NCBI GenBank assembly: GCA_030145595.1 | Contig: JAQYVG010000116.1 | Coordinates: 1 to 10,429 of the forward strand | Length of the DNA stretch: 10,429 nt | Direction: 5' to 3' | From: Desulfobacterales bacterium | GTDB taxonomy: Bacteria; Desulfobacterota; Desulfobacteria; Desulfobacterales; UBA11574 | Shown: piece after piece, positions 1 to 7,014 of the stretch | How positions within the stretch are numbered: the first letter of the stretch is position 1 | Layout of the letters: each line of letters opens with the position of its first letter | Translations under genes and position numbers: made by a program | The notes under the pieces: model-generated | The model's database searches: none | What the model saw: the letters and a program-made list of their open reading frames with translations, nothing else | Told to the model about the DNA's origin: nothing

Positions 1-1428
1 ACCTTCTTCGCTTCCGAACGGGGCAAGGCCTTGACCGAGATCCTGCGGGGGGATTTTGCCGAGGTGATCAAGCTGGAAAAAAAGCTTAATAACCTTTCCC
101 AGCAGGGAAAAGCGTTTGACCGCTTGTTGTACCTTAGCGAAAAAGAAAGCCCCCTAGTGGAGGCGATCCTGCCGTTCGCACGCGAAAAGTCGGCTGCCCT
201 GGAACTGGAGATACGCCGCTTGGAGGCGCACCTCGGCATGCAACTAATGCCGAAGAAGGCAGCGGAGATCCAGAAGCAATGGGAAAAGGAGACCGGAAAG
301 ATCCTTTCTATTTCCATGCCTTTCGATGAAAAAAACAAAAAGGCAGGGGTAGATACGGCGACCGAACGCCTCTTTGAAAATGAAGTGAAACGGACTGCGA
401 TACAAAAATGGATCGCCCTGTTTGAAAACCGTCACTCCCGGTTCGGCATACAAAGCGAGATGGGGATCTACCAGGGGGAAAACGGCAACATCAAAGCGCA
501 GCACAAGGCGCTTAAGAGTCAGGTGAACGGTTATATCGGATTTCCAGCGCAAGGTATCCGGGAGATTCAGGCCGTGGAAGGCGACCTCAGCGCTCAGGAG
601 ATTGAACACCTGCAGCTCGGGGAGATCGGGATCACGCGGGCCGACCGCTTCCAGGTCCAACAGAAGGCCGCCATCTGGGCCGTAGGCAAATTTCTCGCCA
701 TTCTCCTGATCGCTTTTTTCCTGATTCAGGTTATCGAAATTTTCCTCTGGCGCCGTTTGGAAAAGAAGGCCGGGCGCTCCATTCCCCATTTGGTGCGGGG
801 CATGGCGGCCTTTATTATCTATACGATCGCCTTTTTTATGATTGTGGCCTTTGTCTTCGGCAAGACCTTAACCGGCCTCCTCGCCACTTCCGGTGTGCTC
901 GCCATGGTCATCGGTCTCGCTATTCAGATGAATATCTCTAATATTTTCTCCGGTCTTGCCATCAATATCGAACGGCCCTTTAAAATCGGAGACATTGTAA
1001 AAATCGATGGCCACTTGGGCACAGTGGAAAACATGACCTGGCGCACTACCCGGATCCGTTCCAGTTATAAATGGGCCGTGACCATTCCCAACCATCAGGC
1101 CGCGGAGGTGATCACGCTGAACTATTCCGACCAGGATGTCTGGCATGGCGACTCCATCTATCTGCCGCCGGGAGAGAATCCCGAGGAGATAGAAAAGCTC
1201 TTGATTGAAATTTTGGAACGTATCGACATCATTAAAGAACCCTGGGTGATGTACGCGGGACTCAACGACTGGGCGGCTGATTATTGGGTGTATTACCTGA
1301 TCCCTTACTCCAAACGGAACAGCGTCAGACACAAAGTACAGCACGCCATTTGGCAGGAGTTTAACCGGCGTGGGATTAAACCCATGCTAAAAAAGTTTCA
1401 TAATGTTAAAAATGGGGTCACCCATTAA
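1..1428 (+). CDS. MscS-family mechanosensitive ion channel, 5' end outside the window
   Basis: Inner-membrane channel of the MscS family, which opens under membrane tension to release solutes after osmotic downshock. The frame is open from base 1, so the true start lies upstream; the TTG at 31 is the first possible start inside the window but has no convincing reason to be used. About 220 visible residues of charged, mostly helical soluble sequence come first. Hydrophobic segments follow at about 664-747, 790-858 and 868-948. The last matches the MscS pore helix and runs into the family signature GLAINIERPFKIGD (about 952-993) and the beta-domain residues VKIDGHLGTVENMTWRTTRI. A cytoplasmic alpha/beta domain then runs to the stop. 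No cyclic-nucleotide domain is seen at the C-terminus. The gene converges on comEC. Family assignment is firm; the subfamily and the role of the N-terminal region are unknown. Confidence 0.93.
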   Translation, partial: TFFASERGKALTEILRGDFAEVIKLEKKLNNLSQQGKAFDRLLYLSEKESPLVEAILPFAREKSAALELEIRRLEAHLGMQLMPKKAAEIQKQWEKETGKILSISMPFDEKNKKAGVDTATERLFENEVKRTAIQKWIALFENRHSRFGIQSEMGIYQGENGNIKAQHKALKSQVNGYIGFPAQGIREIQAVEGDLSAQEIEHLQLGEIGITRADRFQVQQKAAIWAVGKFLAILLIAFFLIQVIEIFLWRRLEKKAGRSIPHLVRGMAAFIIYTIAFFMIVAFVFGKTLTGLLATSGVLAMVIGLAIQMNISNIFSGLAINIERPFKIGDIVKIDGHLGTVENMTWRTTRIRSSYKWAVTIPNHQAAEVITLNYSDQDVWHGDSIYLPPGENPEEIEKLLIEILERIDIIKEPWVMYAGLNDWAADYWVYYLIPYSKRNSVRHKVQHAIWQEFNRRGIKPMLKKFHNVKNGVTH

Positions 1429-1429
1429 C
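1405..1429 (-). terminator. Possible terminator hairpin for leftward (comEC) transcription
   Basis: AATGGG (1411-1416) and CCCATT (1421-1426) are perfect inverted repeats around a four-base loop; the stem can extend with a bulge to GTTA/TAAC. Read on the minus strand, the stem is followed by a short T run. It overlaps the stop codon of the MscS gene and lies about 165 bases beyond the comEC stop. The stem is short and the T run weak, so this is only a candidate. Confidence 0.27.
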
Positions 1430-1591
1430 GGGCAAGTCAAGCTTTTCTGATTTCAAAAGGGTGCAGATATGCTTCTCTCCCCAAACCATTGAATTTCTTA
1501 GACAGGATAACCCTCCAGGCGGGCAAGCACGATAAACAAGGTTATAAAAGTCCGGAGGGCTTAGGAGATATCAAGGGAGAAACGGCTACTT

Positions 1592-4204
1592 TTAAAAAGT
1601 CAGAATTTCGATTTTAAGCCCTTCTATCCCCCTTTTTTGGGGGATGTGTTGGTTTTCGTCGGTTATCGCAGACTTGATAGTGATTGATCGGCCGTCCGTT
1701 GTCATCGTGACGGCGCCGTGGAGAGCGGTTTCGAATATGTGCGCCCCCCGTTGCTTGTAGCGATCCAAGACCGGCTGATGGGGAAATCCGAACCTGCTTT
1801 TCCAGCCCGAGGAAATGATGACGACATCGGGGTTGACCCTGTCTAAAAAAACTCCGCTGCTTGATGTTTTACTGCCGTGATGCGGCGCTATAAGAATCGT
1901 GCTGGACAGGTGATCCCCGGTGGCAGCAATCAGTTCGGTTTCGGCGCGGGCCTTGATATCGCCCGGAAACAGAAACGATTTCGACCCTAAAGTGACCTTG
2001 ATCACCAGAGAATTATTGTTGAGGTCGCGCCACCATTCCCGTTTGCTTTTGTCGGCAAAATCAACCGGCGGGTGGAGGATCTCAAGACGGACACCGTTGA
2101 TTGCATGCAAACGAGGCAAGGTTTTGAACGCGGGCAGGTGAATGCTGTTTTTTTCAATCGCCGTCATAAACTTGTCATAACCACTAGTGCCTGCGGCCTG
2201 GTTGTTTGTCCAGACTTCTTTGACATCAAAATTTTCGGCAATATAAATCAGCCCGTTTAAATGATCGCTGTTGGGATGGGAAAGAATAAGGGTCTCAATG
2301 CTTTTAATATTTTTGCGCCACAACAGCGGGGCTACAATGCGGGCGCCAATGTCGAAAATTGCATTGTTGGAAAAACCACCGCCGTCGATCATAATATTAT
2401 ATCCTTCCGGCAATTCCAGCAGGGCGCTGCTGCCGTGGCCGACATCAATCACCGTCACCCTGAGATCGGCATGCCAAAACCGCTGGTGCATCCAGTAGAA
2501 CGTATCGGCGATAGCAGCTATAATGACGATTGCCACGATTATGCGGGCTATCTTGTGCCTGCCTGCTGTACGAAACAGTTCTTTTCCCATAAACATTCTT
2601 CGCGTTCTCTTTTCTGCATCCGGCAAATTTTGTTCTGCTGCTAATGTCGGCCGCATGCGCTTGAAGTTTAACAACGCCCAAAACAACAAATAATACAAGC
2701 CGATCTCAAAATAGGTGGGGGTTACGGTCTTAACGGCTGCATAAGGCAGTTTTGCAAAAAATTTTACTATTCCAAGGGCCGGCGACAACACGGCTGCGCC
2801 GGTCTTAAGAAAAACGGAAGCCCCGAAAGCGCTAAGCGGATATAAAAACACGGCCAGCAACCCCAGAGGAACAACCATAAAACCGATCAGGGGAACAATA
2901 ATAATATTTACGAAAAATCCTGCCAGCGAAACCTGGTTAAAGTAAAGCATGAGCAGGGGTATGGTGCCGGTGATAGCAAAAAACGAAGCTGCAAAAAAGG
3001 AAAACAGCTTTTGCTTAATCAGCAAAAATTTTGGCTTTAGCATTCTGTTTTGATCGGACAGCCAGGGATTTGGCACGCGGGACAGGCTGTATATAATTAC
3101 AAGCACCGCCGCAAAAGAAAGCTGAAATGAAATTGAAAACAGCGCCGGCGGATCAATAATCAAAATCAGCATGGCTGCCAGTGCCAGCGTGTTCACCAGA
3201 TCGTGTTCGCGTTCAAACAAAAACGTCAGCAGAAAAATGGTGATCATGATAACGGCCCGCTGCGTTGACGGTGACATCCCTGCCAGCAGACCGTAGGCAA
3301 ACACAGGAATCATGGATAAAACCACTGCTGCCTTTTTGCTCCAGGCATGCCGCAGTAAAGGCTTGCAATAAGAAAGCAGCCAGGCCAAACTGAAAAACGC
3401 CCAAGTGGCAACGATACCGATATGAAGTCCGGAAATGGCCAGCAGATGACCGACGCCGGCCCGGTTGAAAGCTTCCCGTAAAGCCGGTGGAATCGAGTCT
3501 CTGTCACCGACAATAAGCGCTTTTAATACCCCTTGCGATTCCGTTGACCCGGCCTTTTCGATCAGAGAGCAAATGCTGCTGCGAGCGTCGTCTATTAACC
3601 GCCCAAGCCCTTTTTTTATACGCCTTTTGCGTATGGTGAGGCGTTCTCCTGCAACATAGGCGCTTGCCCGAACTCCTTTGAAAGCCATGTAACGCTTGTA
3701 ATCGAACCCTCCGGGATTTTTAAAGTTCTGTATCGATCTTATTTTGCTGACCAGAGCAACGCGGTCTCCTCTGAAAAGCCTGGGTATGTTTCCGGATACT
3801 GTGACCCGGATTTTGCCTGTAACCGCAAAAGAGGTTTTCTTTGCACTTAGGGTTTCTGTTCGTAAAATAAATTTGAGCCGACTTCGAGTCGCTACAGGCC
3901 TGTTGTCGATAACACCTACAATTTCCCAGGGATGTGTGTCACGAAAATGAACAATATGATTGGAAGGAAGCTTGGGAATCAGCCATGGCTGGATGGAGAG
4001 ATAGCCTACGGCCACAAAAAGAATCAGCGGTAAAAGCAATGCGTCTTTTTGTTTTAAAATGAAAAAAACAATTAAGACGACGCACAGTGAAATTATAAAA
4101 CCGGTCTGGAGCCGATGCCCCGGAATCCAAGAACCCAGAACAATACCGGCAATTAGCGCTAACAGCAGAGGAATGACCGGACGGAAATAAATCGTATCAG
4201 ACAT
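1592..4204 (-). CDS. comEC: ComEC/Rec2 family DNA-uptake channel protein
   Basis: Polytopic inner-membrane protein expected to pass single-stranded DNA into the cytoplasm during natural transformation. From the preferred ATG it is 870 residues, normal for the three-domain form. The N-terminus (RPVIPLLLALIAGI) and the soluble region to about residue 200 match DUF4131. The Competence core (about 220-515) carries GHLLAISGLHIGIV and SPSTQRAVIM plus many membrane helices. The C-terminal metallo-beta-lactamase-like domain (about 580-845) has VIDVGHGSS, SHPNSDHLNG, LNNNSLV, FPGDI and APHHGSKTSSS. An in-frame ATG at 4234 would add ten polar residues, but 4204 gives the start context usual for the family. 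Neither start has a strong Shine-Dalgarno; the 4204 ATG overlaps the end of a small upstream ORF. No other competence genes are in the window, so transformation ability cannot be inferred. Confidence 0.95.
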   Translation of the reverse strand: MSDTIYFRPVIPLLLALIAGIVLGSWIPGHRLQTGFIISLCVVLIVFFILKQKDALLLPLILFVAVGYLSIQPWLIPKLPSNHIVHFRDTHPWEIVGVIDNRPVATRSRLKFILRTETLSAKKTSFAVTGKIRVTVSGNIPRLFRGDRVALVSKIRSIQNFKNPGGFDYKRYMAFKGVRASAYVAGERLTIRKRRIKKGLGRLIDDARSSICSLIEKAGSTESQGVLKALIVGDRDSIPPALREAFNRAGVGHLLAISGLHIGIVATWAFFSLAWLLSYCKPLLRHAWSKKAAVVLSMIPVFAYGLLAGMSPSTQRAVIMITIFLLTFLFEREHDLVNTLALAAMLILIIDPPALFSISFQLSFAAVLVIIYSLSRVPNPWLSDQNRMLKPKFLLIKQKLFSFFAASFFAITGTIPLLMLYFNQVSLAGFFVNIIIVPLIGFMVVPLGLLAVFLYPLSAFGASVFLKTGAAVLSPALGIVKFFAKLPYAAVKTVTPTYFEIGLYYLLFWALLNFKRMRPTLAAEQNLPDAEKRTRRMFMGKELFRTAGRHKIARIIVAIVIIAAIADTFYWMHQRFWHADLRVTVIDVGHGSSALLELPEGYNIMIDGGGFSNNAIFDIGARIVAPLLWRKNIKSIETLILSHPNSDHLNGLIYIAENFDVKEVWTNNQAAGTSGYDKFMTAIEKNSIHLPAFKTLPRLHAINGVRLEILHPPVDFADKSKREWWRDLNNNSLVIKVTLGSKSFLFPGDIKARAETELIAATGDHLSSTILIAPHHGSKTSSSGVFLDRVNPDVVIISSGWKSRFGFPHQPVLDRYKQRGAHIFETALHGAVTMTTDGRSITIKSAITDENQHIPQKRGIEGLKIEILTF
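1626..1645. repeat. Perfect 7-bp inverted repeat (ATCCCCC/GGGGGAT) in the comEC 3' end
   Basis: ATCCCCC (1626-1632) and GGGGGAT (1639-1645) flank a six-T loop. On the comEC strand this encodes residues in the IPQKRGIEG stretch, close to the C-terminus and after the recognisable nuclease-like domain. It resembles short C-run/T-run/G-run palindromes that occur in spacers of some bacterial genomes. It is not followed by a T tract on either strand, so it is not called a terminator. Confidence 0.55.
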
Positions 4205-4271
4205 GTAGTCTTTCGGTTTCAAATTCCGTGCCATCTAAGGCTACCGCGACTTGCCTCTTCTGGCTACTCAT
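4197..4271 (-). CDS. Putative 24-residue upstream ORF overlapping the comEC start
   Basis: An ATG at 4271 opens a 24-codon frame (MSSQKRQVAVALDGTEFETE then RLHV) ending at a TGA that overlaps the preferred comEC ATG by eight bases. AAAGG sits seven bases upstream of its ATG, a better ribosome binding site than either comEC start has. That arrangement would suit translational coupling, with ribosomes ending the small frame and restarting on comEC. The peptide has no hydrophobic segment and no family I recognise. The frame extends upstream to a GTG at 4391 with no supporting start signal. It may be chance, since 24 codons is short, so confidence is low. Confidence 0.27.
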   Translation of the reverse strand: MSSQKRQVAVALDGTEFETERLHV

Positions 4272-4366
4272 ACTTAAACCTTTAATTTTCGGTGACTGGA
4301 TGCGAATTTGGCAGGATGTGGAAGTTATGGCAGCAAAGCTGATTGGAATCCAAAAGGGGCGTCTTT

Positions 4367-4404
4367 TGCACACAAAACTGTGCAGTCGCACATCTTTTTG
4401 TGCA
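4367..4404. terminator. Compound hairpin between the kinase stop and comEC, possible kinase terminator
   Basis: An inner stem TGTGC (4379-4383)/GCACA (4388-4392) with loop AGTC is nested in an outer stem TGCACA (4367-4372)/TGTGCA (4399-4404); A and T runs between them can also pair. On the minus strand the inner hairpin is followed by GTTTTG, and on the plus strand by TCTTTTTG, so it could act weakly in either direction. It lies about 50 bases past the kinase stop, where a terminator would be expected. The inner stem is only five base pairs. Confidence 0.38.
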
Positions 4405-4408
4405 TTCT

Positions 4409-4428
4409 ACTTTTTACTAATTCATCAA
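4409..4428. repeat. ACTTTTTAC-N5-CATCAA motif, copy 1
   Basis: The 20 bases match 16 of 20 positions of a second copy at 9397-9416, next to the malate dehydrogenase gene. Both sit in spacers beside hairpins. This may be a degenerate copy of a dispersed intergenic repeat, but 16 of 20 in AT-rich DNA could also be chance. Confidence 0.3.
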
Positions 4429-4440
4429 ATTTGTGAGGTT

Positions 4441-6768
4441 TCAATTTTTTTTGTCCAGCACTCTCCTAATCGTCTTGGACAGATCATGCTTATCATGCGG
4501 TTTTTCAAGATACACCGCAGCACCTATTTCCCTTATTTTTTCACTATTGATCTTTTCGGAAAAACCCGTGCAGAGAATAATGGGTATGTCCGGACGTATA
4601 TCAAGGATTGCTTTCACCAGTTTGTCACCAGTCATTTTAGGCATCGTCAAATCAGTAATCACTAAATCAAATTGGTCTGATTTTGATCTAAACAGGTCCA
4701 AAGCCTCAATAGGGCTTGTGGTCGATTCAACTTTATACCCCAGCCGCTTAAGCCTTTGAATTCCCATTTTCACGATAGACTCTTCATCATCAACAAATAA
4801 TATCCTCTCTTTTCCAGTGGGCAGCTCCTCATCAATGGTGGTTTCCGGAACAGGTTCTCTTTTACTGGCGGGTAGAAAAATAGTAAAAGTTGCTCCTTTG
4901 CCAAGTTCGCTATCCACGGAAATTGCACCATTATGATTCATGACGATACCGTGTACCACTGATAATCCCATCCCCGACCCCTTACCGACTTCCTTGGTGG
5001 TAAAATAGGGGTCAAAGATTCTATCTTTAATCTCAGGAGCAATACCATCTCCTGTATCACTCACGCTCAGCTTGACATACGAACCTGGAGGCAGATCATG
5101 GGATTGAGCTGTTGATGCCGTCAGATTTACACTCTCCACATTTATTGCGAGAATACCGCCGTCTTTCTCCATAGCATGTGCAGCATTGGTGAATAAATTA
5201 ATCATTACCTGATTGAGTTGGGTCGGGTCAGCAAATATTACTTCTGATCCTTTTGGAACATTGTGACGAATCTCGATATTTGCAGGAATTGAAAATCGTA
5301 ATAATCTCAAACCGTCAATTATGACAGAATTGATTATTACCGGCTTGCGTTCCTGATCTGTCTTGTGGGCAAAACTGAGAAGCTGCCGTACTACATCTCT
5401 GGCCCTAATGCCGGCAGTTATTATTTCTTCTAAATTTAGACGTGCCGGATTCCATTCCGGCACGTCATCCATTGCAAGTTCTGTATTACCGAGAATAATT
5501 CCAAGAATGTTGTTGAAATCATGAGCAATCCCCCCTGCCAAAGTCCCTATGGCTTCCATTTTATGACTCTGGCGGAGCTGTGCTTCCATACTGCGTCTTT
5601 CTGTGATATCTGATGAAATAACACCTGCTTGAATTACTTTTCCCTGAGCATCGCAGATCGGATATACTTGGCTGTCATAAATTCTACTCTCTTGCTCAAG
5701 CTCCATGCGGAAAGGTTTACCTTTTCTGATGACCTCGCTAACTGCATTTCTTATTGCCTCGGCCTGTGGAGGCGGGAAGAAATCATAAATGCACTTACCA
5801 ACAAGTTCAGCAGCACTCTTACCGAGTCTTTGCAGGGCTGTTGCGTTCGAGTCGAGAACTGTTCCATCAGTATCAAGAAGCAGAGCTATATCATCAATGG
5901 CGTTCAAGAGGGTACGTGTTCTTTCCTCGCTCTCCCTGAGCGCATCCTTAGCTCGCTTGCTTTCTTTAAGTTGATCTATTAATTCGCCATAGAGTCTGGC
6001 ATTTTCGATCGCCACTGCGGCTTGATATCCAAACATGCTCAAAAGCAGTTCATCTTCCTCATTAAAAAATGTCCCATCAGCTTTGTTGATAACCTGTAAG
6101 ACTCCTATCAATTTTGTTTTTGCTATCAGCGGGACGCACAGCATGGATTCTGTTTCAAACCCGCTCATTTCATCTACTTTCTGATAAAACCTTGCATCCT
6201 CTTTGACGTCAGGGACCAAAGCGGGCTTACCATGTTCCACAACCCAACCTGCAATGCCTTTGCCAGGTGGAATGCGAATATCAATCAATTTGTCTTCTTT
6301 AGGTCCTGTGGGAACACTGAACACTAATTCTCCTGTTGTTTCATCAACCAGCATCAGTGTGCTTGCAACGGAGTTAGTTACACGGTTTGCATGCGTCATG
6401 ATAAGATGTAAAACTTCGGCAAGATTAAGAGTGGAATTGACAAGGGCGCCTATCTCAATCGCGATTGCCAATTTCTCGCTTTCCAATGACATATAGGCTT
6501 GAAACGTTTTATCCTGTTCTTCCAGGGCATGCTCAAGTTGCTCTTTTGTAACATATCCCATCGTGATCAATATCTGCCCTATTGATGGGAGCATATCTTT
6601 CTCTTTAGCAAGTCGTGCTTCCGTGACTAATCTGTCCCTTTGCAACCTCGCGGGCGATGCTTTTTCTTGCATTATTTGTTTTTGTTTTTGTAGTGCTACA
6701 TCGAGCTGCTGCGTGGTAACAAATCCCATCTCAGCCATAGTTTGGCCTAAATACTTTTTTACTTTCAT
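4441..6768 (-). CDS. Soluble hybrid histidine kinase: MshEN-like repeats, GAF, PAS, HisKA, HATPase, receiver
   Basis: 775-residue sensor kinase with no membrane segment, so probably cytoplasmic. Two copies of a motif like the N-terminal domain of type II secretion/MshE ATPases lie at residues 6-29 (LGQTMAEMGFVTTQQL) and 62-85 (IGQILITMGYVTKEQL). A GAF domain (about 102-260) contains PPGKGIAGWV and SMLCVPL, a PAS domain (about 284-390) ends in SSDITERR, and the HisKA H-box is GGIAHDFNNIL with His416. The HATPase has the N-box NLFTNAAHAM (524-533), DTGDGI (571-576) and GSGMGLSVV. The receiver (about 653-775) has acidic D660/D661, phosphoacceptor D706 in DLTMPKMTG and K756. All catalytic residues are present. 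AAGGGA seven bases before the ATG supports the start. No DNA-binding output partner is adjacent; phosphate flow beyond the fused receiver is unknown. The signal is also unknown. Confidence 0.94.
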   Translation of the reverse strand: MKVKKYLGQTMAEMGFVTTQQLDVALQKQKQIMQEKASPARLQRDRLVTEARLAKEKDMLPSIGQILITMGYVTKEQLEHALEEQDKTFQAYMSLESEKLAIAIEIGALVNSTLNLAEVLHLIMTHANRVTNSVASTLMLVDETTGELVFSVPTGPKEDKLIDIRIPPGKGIAGWVVEHGKPALVPDVKEDARFYQKVDEMSGFETESMLCVPLIAKTKLIGVLQVINKADGTFFNEEDELLLSMFGYQAAVAIENARLYGELIDQLKESKRAKDALRESEERTRTLLNAIDDIALLLDTDGTVLDSNATALQRLGKSAAELVGKCIYDFFPPPQAEAIRNAVSEVIRKGKPFRMELEQESRIYDSQVYPICDAQGKVIQAGVISSDITERRSMEAQLRQSHKMEAIGTLAGGIAHDFNNILGIILGNTELAMDDVPEWNPARLNLEEIITAGIRARDVVRQLLSFAHKTDQERKPVIINSVIIDGLRLLRFSIPANIEIRHNVPKGSEVIFADPTQLNQVMINLFTNAAHAMEKDGGILAINVESVNLTASTAQSHDLPPGSYVKLSVSDTGDGIAPEIKDRIFDPYFTTKEVGKGSGMGLSVVHGIVMNHNGAISVDSELGKGATFTIFLPASKREPVPETTIDEELPTGKERILFVDDEESIVKMGIQRLKRLGYKVESTTSPIEALDLFRSKSDQFDLVITDLTMPKMTGDKLVKAILDIRPDIPIILCTGFSEKINSEKIREIGAAVYLEKPHDKHDLSKTIRRVLDKKN

Positions 6769-6775
6769 GAGTATG

Positions 6776-6781
6776 TCCCTT
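6776..6781 (-). promoter_or_regulatory. Ribosome binding site of the hybrid kinase
   Basis: AAGGGA on the minus strand, seven bases before the ATG at 6768; it supports this start over later in-frame ones. Confidence 0.6.
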
Positions 6782-6842
6782 AAATGCTTGAATTAATACA
6801 CATGGATCTGCAAAAAACAATGAAACATCGGATCAGATTTAA

Positions 6843-6889
6843 ATCACAGGTCATATTTTGTGATATACTTAGCTTTAAAAAGCAAGCTA
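6843..6889. promoter_or_regulatory. Two adjacent inverted repeats in the divergent kinase/HEAT control region
   Basis: The first dyad is ATCACA (6843-6848) and TGTGAT (6859-6864) with a ten-base gap. The second, five bases away, is TAGCTT (6870-6875) and AAGCTA (6884-6889) with an eight-base gap. Both lie just downstream of the predicted kinase promoter, where an operator or a leader hairpin would act. The half-sites of the first are those of CRP but in the opposite order (TCACA...TGTGA), so it is not a CRP site. The binding protein, if any, is unknown. Confidence 0.4.
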
Positions 6890-6891
6890 TT

Positions 6892-6920
6892 ATCATAATT
6901 TTTCTGAAAAACCGCTACAA
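6892..6920 (-). promoter_or_regulatory. Candidate sigma-70 type promoter for the hybrid kinase
   Basis: On the minus strand, TTGTAG (6920-6915) is followed after exactly 17 bases by TATGAT (6897-6892). The -10 matches five of six consensus positions and the -35 three of six. Transcription would start about 115 bases before the kinase ATG, inside the pair of inverted repeats. The surrounding DNA is very AT-rich, so chance matches are common. Confidence 0.35.
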
Positions 6921-7001
6921 AATTGACTTGGACTTCATATATCTGTTAGTTTGATCATATTTTAAAAGTGCTGGGCGATTTTATTAATATTCCTGTTATA
7001 G

Positions 7002-7008
7002 GGTGGAG
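7002..7008 (+). promoter_or_regulatory. Ribosome binding site that decides the HEAT lipoprotein start
   Basis: GGTGGAG lies six bases before a TTG at 7015. The GTG at 7003 that would give a start four codons earlier is part of this site and has no good Shine-Dalgarno of its own, so TTG is preferred. Confidence 0.5.
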
Positions 7009-7014
7009 AACATA

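Noticed and set aside
31..33. TTG as start of the MscS gene
   Set aside because: The frame stays open to base 1 and no ribosome binding site precedes the TTG, so the gene most likely begins outside the window.
1511..1559. CCCTCC/GGAGGG inverted repeat in the convergent spacer as a terminator
   Set aside because: Only six base pairs, a 37-base loop and no T tract on either side.
4228..4665. 145-codon plus-strand frame over the kinase 3' end
   Set aside because: It lies antisense to the receiver domain and the spacer, has no recognisable motif and no start signal; the minus-strand receiver reading is unambiguous.
6843..6864. CRP/FNR-type binding site
   Set aside because: The half-sites are in the reverse order (TCACA before TGTGA) and the gap is ten or more bases.
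6923..6952. TTGACT as -35 of a promoter for the HEAT gene
   Set aside because: The -35 is good, but the best hexamers at 17-18 bases (TTAGTT, TAGTTT) match the -10 consensus poorly, so no promoter is called.
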